This document shows positions 59,857 through 64,000 of a stretch of 64,000 bases of DNA, one piece after another (the stretch's first letter is position 1; the number at the start of each line of letters is the position of its first letter). The stretch lies in contig NZ_CP063231.1 in assembly GCF_023612255.1 (NCBI RefSeq), positions 62,001 through 126,000 on the forward strand, given 5' to 3'. A model generated the notes under the pieces. The model saw nothing but the letters and a program-made list of their open reading frames with translations. It had not been told where the DNA came from and did no database searches. The stretch comes from Luteibacter flocculans (GTDB taxonomy: Bacteria; Pseudomonadota; Gammaproteobacteria; Xanthomonadales; Rhodanobacteraceae). Both the position numbers and the translations under genes were made by a program.

Positions 59857-62800
59857 TTAGAGCGAGAAGTCGTAACGCACGCCAAGCCGCAGGTAGCGCG
59901 GGTTCTGGAACGCGATCGGACGGCGGTAGTCGTCGCTGACCACCGGCACACCGTTCTGCACCGTACCGGTCTCGCCCACGTCGATCTGACCGACGGGACG
60001 CTGGCTGCCGACGACGTTGAACACCGTGGCAGAGAACGCCAGTGGCTGGTTCTGGCCTGCCCACATCGGGCGGTACTCGGCGTTGAGATCGAGGTTCCAT
60101 GTGTACGGCAAGCGGCCCTTCGACCCGCGCGGCGACGGCTGGAAACCGCACTCGAAGTACGAGGCGCCGTATTGGATCGCATCGACCGGATCTAGGCCGA
60201 TGCAGTTCTTCGGACGCCCCGTCGCAACGGCCAGGTTGCCGCCGAACAACCATTCCTGCGTGGCCTGCCAGTAACCGTACGCCTTCAACTGGTGCGTGCG
60301 GTCGTTCGGCAGCGGACCGTTCGCGTACTGCATGATTTCCGGCGCGTCCCAGTCCTGCGTCACCGACGGATCGAGCTGGCCGATGTCCGACTTCAACTGG
60401 CCTTCCGAGTTGCCGTAGCTGCGCGAGAAGGTGTAGTCGATGCGGCCGTACCAATCGTCCGCGAAGTGATGTTCCAGATAGAGATCGAGCGAGTAATAGC
60501 TGCGCTTCAGATCCGGGAACGGCACATTGCCCGGCGGCGGGGAAGTGAAGTCGTCCTTGGTCAGCTTGAACGGCACGTACTGGCCGCCGCCCACGTCCAC
60601 GAGGAAGGTGTTCGACTTGCCCGGATTGAACAGATAGCAGCCGGGCAGCGACGCGTTGCTGATGTCGATGCCGTTGCGCGCGGCATACGACTCGAACGGG
60701 CGCGAATCGCAGAAGTCGTCGATCGAGCTCTTCAGCTTGCGGTACGTAGCCTTCGCACCGAAGCTCCAGTTCTCGTTGATGGCCTTGTCGAAGCCGAGGA
60801 TGTATTCGTCCTGGTAATACGCGTCGATGCCCTTCGCGGCCACGGTCTTCGGATCGGGCGTCGTGCCGTCCTCGCCGTTGAGGTACGCGCGGCTGCCGAG
60901 CTGGGTCAGGCCGGTCGGCTCGCCGTTGGCAGCCACGCCGCTATAGGTGTAGTACTCGCTGTAGTACGTGGATGCCGACGCGCCGCGGATCGCGACGTTG
61001 GACGGAATGGCGAGGTGATAGCGGCCGGCGTTCGCGTAGATCTTGAACGTGGAGTCGCCGAACACGTCCCAGGTCGCACCGAGGCGTGGCGCAAGCTGAT
61101 GACGCTGCTTCACATAGGTCTCGCCGTCGCCATTCAAGTTCTTGAACTGCTCGTTGCGCAGGCCGAGGTACACCATCCAGCGATCGGTGACCTGCCAGTG
61201 GTCTTCGATGTACTGCGCTTCCTGTTCGGTCTTCACGCTTGCGCCGGTTTCGAAGAGACGCTTTTCCGCGACGTACGTGGTACCGGGCGGCGGCACGATG
61301 TCGGGACGGCCCGTGACTGTGCCCGCATTGCGATAGACCCAGCGGTAGCCGCCTTCGTAGATGTTGCCGGAGGTCGATTCGAGCGTCTGGTTGTCCACAC
61401 CGACGCGCAGATCGTGATCGCCCGCGCGGTATTCCACGTCGAGACGCCAGCCGTGCGTCTTGTCCTTGGCACCGGCATTCAGCACCGTGCCGTTGACGAG
61501 GCCGCAGCCGGTAATCGGATTGGCGATGCCGCGACGGTTGTCCGTGATCCACGGGCAGTTCGACGAACCGGCGTAGCCAAGATCGCGCTCGTGCTTCGTG
61601 GTGGTGTGACCGTACAGCGCGTTGATGGTCAGGTCGTCGGTGATGTAGCCCGTGTACTTGCCGATGTAGACGTCACCGCCCGGTGCCGAGCCCGCGCCCG
61701 CATCGAAGTTCTTGAGATTGTCGGTGCCGAGATACGCACCGCGGCTGCGCGTGTCGTAGTCGTACGCGTAGACGCTGCGTTCGGTGTTGGTCTTGTCGCC
61801 GATGCCGGTGACTTCGAGCAGATGGTTGTCGGTGATGTTCCAGTCGATCTTGCCCATCCACTTCGTGGCCTTCTGCGTCTGGTTCGTACGCTGCGGGGCC
61901 AGAATGCTGCTGGTGGACTTGGTATCGGTGCGGGTGAAGTCGCCCGCAGCGAACAGGAACAGCTTGTCCTTGATCAGCGGACCGCTGATGTAGGCGGTGT
62001 ACTGGGTGTCGCTGCGCTCGTTGTCGCCGCGGTTCTGGTACAGCTGGCCGTTGGTGCGATAGATATTGCGTGGCGACTGGCGTGCGCCGTTCGGCTGGAT
62101 GTACATGCCGACGCCGCCCTTCCAGGTGTTGCCGCCGCGCTTGGTCACGATGTTGATCACGCCGCCAGTCGAGCGACCGTATTCCGCACCGTAACCACCG
62201 GTGAAGATCTGTTGCTGGTCGATCGCGTCGTAGGGCAGGCTGGTGAAGCCCAGGCCGGTGAGCGCGTTGGTCACCGCATAGCCGTTGATGTAGTACTGGT
62301 TCTCGGACGCCGACGAACCGCCGAACGAGGCGACGTTACCGTAGCGGCTGTCGCCGGAAATGACGCCCGGCGCGAGCAGCGCGGCCGCTGTCACGTCGCG
62401 TGCGAGAGGCAGCTTCTGCAACTGTTCCGAGGTAAGTACGGTGCGCGAGTCGACCTGGGACACGTCGATCGCGGGGAGGACGTTGCCGGTGACCTGCACG
62501 CCTTCCAGGTTCTGCGCGGAAGTTGCAGAAGCAGTCGCTGCGCCGCCGAAGGACACGTCCACGCCGCCGCCGAGGTTCACCTGCACGTTGTCGCGGCTTT
62601 CCGCGACCTGACCGCCGCGCTGGACCGATACCTTGTAGCGGCCGACCGGCAGCGAGCTGGCGCGGTAGCGCCCATCGGCATCCACGCCGACGTCGCGGGT
62701 CAGACCCGTATCCAGGTTTTCGAGATGGACGACGGCGCCGTCCGGCTGCGCGACGCGGCCGAACACGACACCGGAAGCATTGGACTGGGCGAGCACGGCG

Positions 62801-62880
62801 CCACTGGCGAAGCAGAAGGCGAGGGCGGTGCACAAGGCGGTGCGCCGAATGGCGCCATTGCGAACGTTGGAGGCCTGCAT
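59857..62880 (-). CDS. Oar-like TonB-dependent receptor with carboxypeptidase-regulatory-like N-terminus
   Basis: The 1007-residue precursor has a signal peptide (ALCTALAFCFASGAVLAQ) and a CarboxypepD_reg-like domain (about 33-95; GVVFGRVAQPDGAVVHLENLDTGLTRDVGVDADGRYRASSLPVGRYKVSVQRGG). A plug (VDSRTVLTSEQLQKLPLARDVTAAALLAPGVI, YGRSTGGVINIVTKRGGN) and a long barrel ending GVRYDFSL follow. These receptors are common in Xanthomonadales; substrates are mostly unknown. The start at 62880 has GGGGAG upstream. The terminator at 59704-59731 ends it. The divergent region to the riboswitch is 623 bases. Confidence 0.88.
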   Translation of the reverse strand: MQASNVRNGAIRRTALCTALAFCFASGAVLAQSNASGVVFGRVAQPDGAVVHLENLDTGLTRDVGVDADGRYRASSLPVGRYKVSVQRGGQVAESRDNVQVNLGGGVDVSFGGAATASATSAQNLEGVQVTGNVLPAIDVSQVDSRTVLTSEQLQKLPLARDVTAAALLAPGVISGDSRYGNVASFGGSSASENQYYINGYAVTNALTGLGFTSLPYDAIDQQQIFTGGYGAEYGRSTGGVINIVTKRGGNTWKGGVGMYIQPNGARQSPRNIYRTNGQLYQNRGDNERSDTQYTAYISGPLIKDKLFLFAAGDFTRTDTKSTSSILAPQRTNQTQKATKWMGKIDWNITDNHLLEVTGIGDKTNTERSVYAYDYDTRSRGAYLGTDNLKNFDAGAGSAPGGDVYIGKYTGYITDDLTINALYGHTTTKHERDLGYAGSSNCPWITDNRRGIANPITGCGLVNGTVLNAGAKDKTHGWRLDVEYRAGDHDLRVGVDNQTLESTSGNIYEGGYRWVYRNAGTVTGRPDIVPPPGTTYVAEKRLFETGASVKTEQEAQYIEDHWQVTDRWMVYLGLRNEQFKNLNGDGETYVKQRHQLAPRLGATWDVFGDSTFKIYANAGRYHLAIPSNVAIRGASASTYYSEYYTYSGVAANGEPTGLTQLGSRAYLNGEDGTTPDPKTVAAKGIDAYYQDEYILGFDKAINENWSFGAKATYRKLKSSIDDFCDSRPFESYAARNGIDISNASLPGCYLFNPGKSNTFLVDVGGGQYVPFKLTKDDFTSPPPGNVPFPDLKRSYYSLDLYLEHHFADDWYGRIDYTFSRSYGNSEGQLKSDIGQLDPSVTQDWDAPEIMQYANGPLPNDRTHQLKAYGYWQATQEWLFGGNLAVATGRPKNCIGLDPVDAIQYGASYFECGFQPSPRGSKGRLPYTWNLDLNAEYRPMWAGQNQPLAFSATVFNVVGSQRPVGQIDVGETGTVQNGVPVVSDDYRRPIAFQNPRYLRLGVRYDFSL

Positions 62881-63149
62881 GTGTTTGTCTCCCCGAGGAA
62901 AAGCAAGAAAGCCGGCTGCGAAGGTGCGAGCCGAGCTCCGGCGGTATTGCTGTCTCATCGCCCCGCTCCACCGGTCCCCCCGGACGCGGCTTCGTAGGCC
63001 ATGCCTCCCGTTGCGCCATACCGCGCGCCCGACAGCAATTCCTTTCGCTTGTAATCGAATTATTTTGCGATGGTCAACCCTGTGTTAAGCAAAAATTAAA
63101 TTTGTCGTGACAAACAAGCACTTGCCGGCTACCATCCGCCCCGTTCGGG
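62881..63149. other. Promoter region of the Oar-like receptor and of the cobalamin-riboswitch transcript
   Basis: Most of this stretch is non-coding. The part at 63050-63120 is strikingly A/T-rich (it contains AAGCAAAAATTAAATTTGTC) and probably carries both divergent promoters. An inverted repeat TTTGTC-GT-GACAAA at 63101-63114 could bind a regulator. I see no gene. Confidence 0.45.
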
Positions 63150-63352
63150 TGTCCGCGCCGACGGTGGTTGGCGTGGATTAAACGGGAAGCCGGTGCGTTC
63201 TTTCGTAGGACAAGGCCGGCACTGCCCCCGCAACGGTATGCGTCCAGGCGGGCATTGCCCGTTCGCGGACTCGGTAAGACGCCACTGCGCGAGCGGGAAG
63301 GCACCGGGTCCGGCCATCGTCGATGGCTGACGCGAGTCCGGAGACCGGCCCG
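63150..63352 (+). promoter_or_regulatory. Cobalamin (B12) riboswitch
   Basis: The conserved blocks are all present in order: AAACGGGAAGCCGGTG (63180-63195), GCACTGCCCCCGCAACGG at about 63219-63236, GCCACTGCGCGAGCGGGAAG (63281-63300), and the B12 box GAGTCCGGAGACCGGCC (63334-63350). These define an adenosylcobalamin-class aptamer. The btuB-like gene begins about 150 bases downstream, so bound cobalamin should lower its expression, probably by masking its ribosome site. The 5' boundary is approximate. Confidence 0.93.
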
Positions 63353-63503
63353 ATGTCGACCCGCCACCCCGGCGGGCGTCCCTGTTTCGATCGATTCGCG
63401 GAGGGCGGATCCGGACAGCCGCCGGGTTCCCTCCCGTTTGCCGTTCGTCGCACGTCCTCCGATTGCCTGCATGAGCCGCTTTGCGGCGAAAGGAAGACGT
63501 TCC

Positions 63504-64000
63504 ATGAAGAAGACCCTGCTCGCGGCGGCGCTTTTGTCCACGATGACGATGGCCCATGCCGCCGACGCGCCCGACCGGCTCGATCCGGTGGTGGTGACCG
63601 CCAACCGTGCACCCACGCCGCTGGACGAGGTGCTGGCACCGGTCACCCTCATCACCCGCGAGGACATCGAGCGGCTGCAGCCGGTGAGCGTGCAGGATCT
63701 TCTCGTTGGCCTGCCCGGCGTGGCGATCGCGAACACCGGCGGCATCGGCCAGCAGACCTCGTTGTTCATGCGCGGCACCAATTCGTCGCACACGCTGGTG
63801 CTGGTGGACGGCGTGCGCGTCGGCACGGTGGGTGCCGGTCTGCCAGCCTATGAGCAGCTTCCCGTGGAGCAGATCGACCACATCGAGATCGTGCGCGGTC
63901 CGCGTTCGACACTGTATGGATCTGACGCCATTGGCGGCGTTATCCAGATCTTCACCCGCCACGGCCAGACCGGTGAGGCGCCGACCCCGACGCTGTCCGT
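63504..64000 (+). CDS. btuB: BtuB-like TonB-dependent vitamin B12 receptor (cut by window end)
   Basis: Only the first 165 codons are in the window. The signal peptide is MKKTLLAAALLSTMTMAHA. The TonB box DPVVVTANR is followed by the plug: ITREDIERLQPVSVQDLLVGLPGVAI, TSLFMRGTNSSHTLVLVDGVRVG, IDHIEIVRGPRSTLYGSDAIGGVIQIFTR. This is the BtuB pattern, and the upstream cobalamin riboswitch supports B12 or a precursor as ligand. AAAGGAAG at 63489-63496 sets the start. The gene runs past the right edge. Confidence 0.9.
   Translation, partial: MKKTLLAAALLSTMTMAHAADAPDRLDPVVVTANRAPTPLDEVLAPVTLITREDIERLQPVSVQDLLVGLPGVAIANTGGIGQQTSLFMRGTNSSHTLVLVDGVRVGTVGAGLPAYEQLPVEQIDHIEIVRGPRSTLYGSDAIGGVIQIFTRHGQTGEAPTPTLS

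Noticed and set aside
60292-62997. 901-codon plus-strand frame
   Set aside because: It is antisense to the Oar-like receptor, Val/Arg/Ala-rich, with no signal or domain.
63323-63853. 176-codon plus-strand frame across the riboswitch end and btuB start
   Set aside because: It is in a different frame from the BtuB translation and would overlap the B12 box. The BtuB frame from 63504 has the signal peptide, TonB box and plug.
1-64000. CRISPR array, tRNA or rRNA genes
   Set aside because: No regularly spaced identical repeats with unique spacers and no tRNA-like cloverleaf or rRNA segments were recognised on either strand. The recurring intergenic repeats are REPINs.

Overview
The window is high-GC chromosomal DNA from a Gram-negative gammaproteobacterium. 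I infer Xanthomonadales, most likely Rhodanobacteraceae (Luteibacter/Dyella-like). The grounds are the TonB-dependent receptors of the Xanthomonas/Caulobacter type, a N-acetylglucosamine (GlcNAc) cluster of the Xanthomonas kind, algZ-algR-hemC linkage, an orphan VirD4 coupling protein beside effector-like genes, and a dense family of intergenic hairpin repeats. No rRNA, tRNA, CRISPR, transposase or integrase was seen.

Layout. 0-5 kb: a glycosyltransferase, a WYL regulator/patatin pair, a polytopic membrane protein and a DUF481 outer-membrane protein. 5-8.5 kb: hemC, a LytTR response regulator, an AlgZ-type kinase and an esterase on the minus strand. 8.5-10.6 kb: a DUF350/DUF1190/glutathionylspermidine-synthase-like operon. 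10.7-15 kb: a subclass B3 metallo-beta-lactamase, then a PepSY membrane protein and a FecA-like receptor behind a Fur-box-like site. 15.1-20.25 kb: a plus-strand operon of VirD4/TraG coupling protein, peptidoglycan-binding protein, exported candidate immunity protein and a Tle1-like (DUF2235) lipase with a peptidoglycan-binding domain and an XVIPCD-like tail. This looks like an antibacterial type IV secretion effector module. 20.3-27 kb: housekeeping and stress genes (orphan NarL-type regulator, DUF72, DUF6348-like, PIN, LLM oxidoreductase, pirin, nicotinamide phosphoribosyltransferase). 27.2-33 kb: an LtaS-like sulfatase-family transferase facing mprF-acvB, for envelope lipid remodelling. 33.3-33.56 kb: a strongly folded, terminator-ended stretch without a credible gene, a candidate new small RNA.

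33.6-59.6 kb is mostly carbohydrate use: a GH3 glucosidase, the Lhr helicase, a GH20 hexosaminidase, a TonB-Xanth-Caul receptor, a Glk-family sugar kinase, a NagP-like permease, a LacI regulator, an EamA transporter, the Entner-Doudoroff operon (zwf-pgl-edd-eda) and nagR-nagB-II-nagA. Together these would capture chitin/GlcNAc oligomers, split them, import and phosphorylate GlcNAc, convert it to fructose-6-phosphate and feed the Entner-Doudoroff route. A perfect 14-bp palindrome and a near copy 214 bp away sit between the kinase and the permease. Four TACCA repeats at helical spacing sit between zwf and nagR. The window ends with an Oar-like receptor and a cobalamin riboswitch driving a btuB-like receptor cut by the window edge.

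The intergenic gaps at 27.0, 34.5, 43.6, 50.6 and 59.7 kb hold copies of one REP/REPIN family whose hairpin arms covary. Function calls rest on motifs readable in the translations; no database search was possible.
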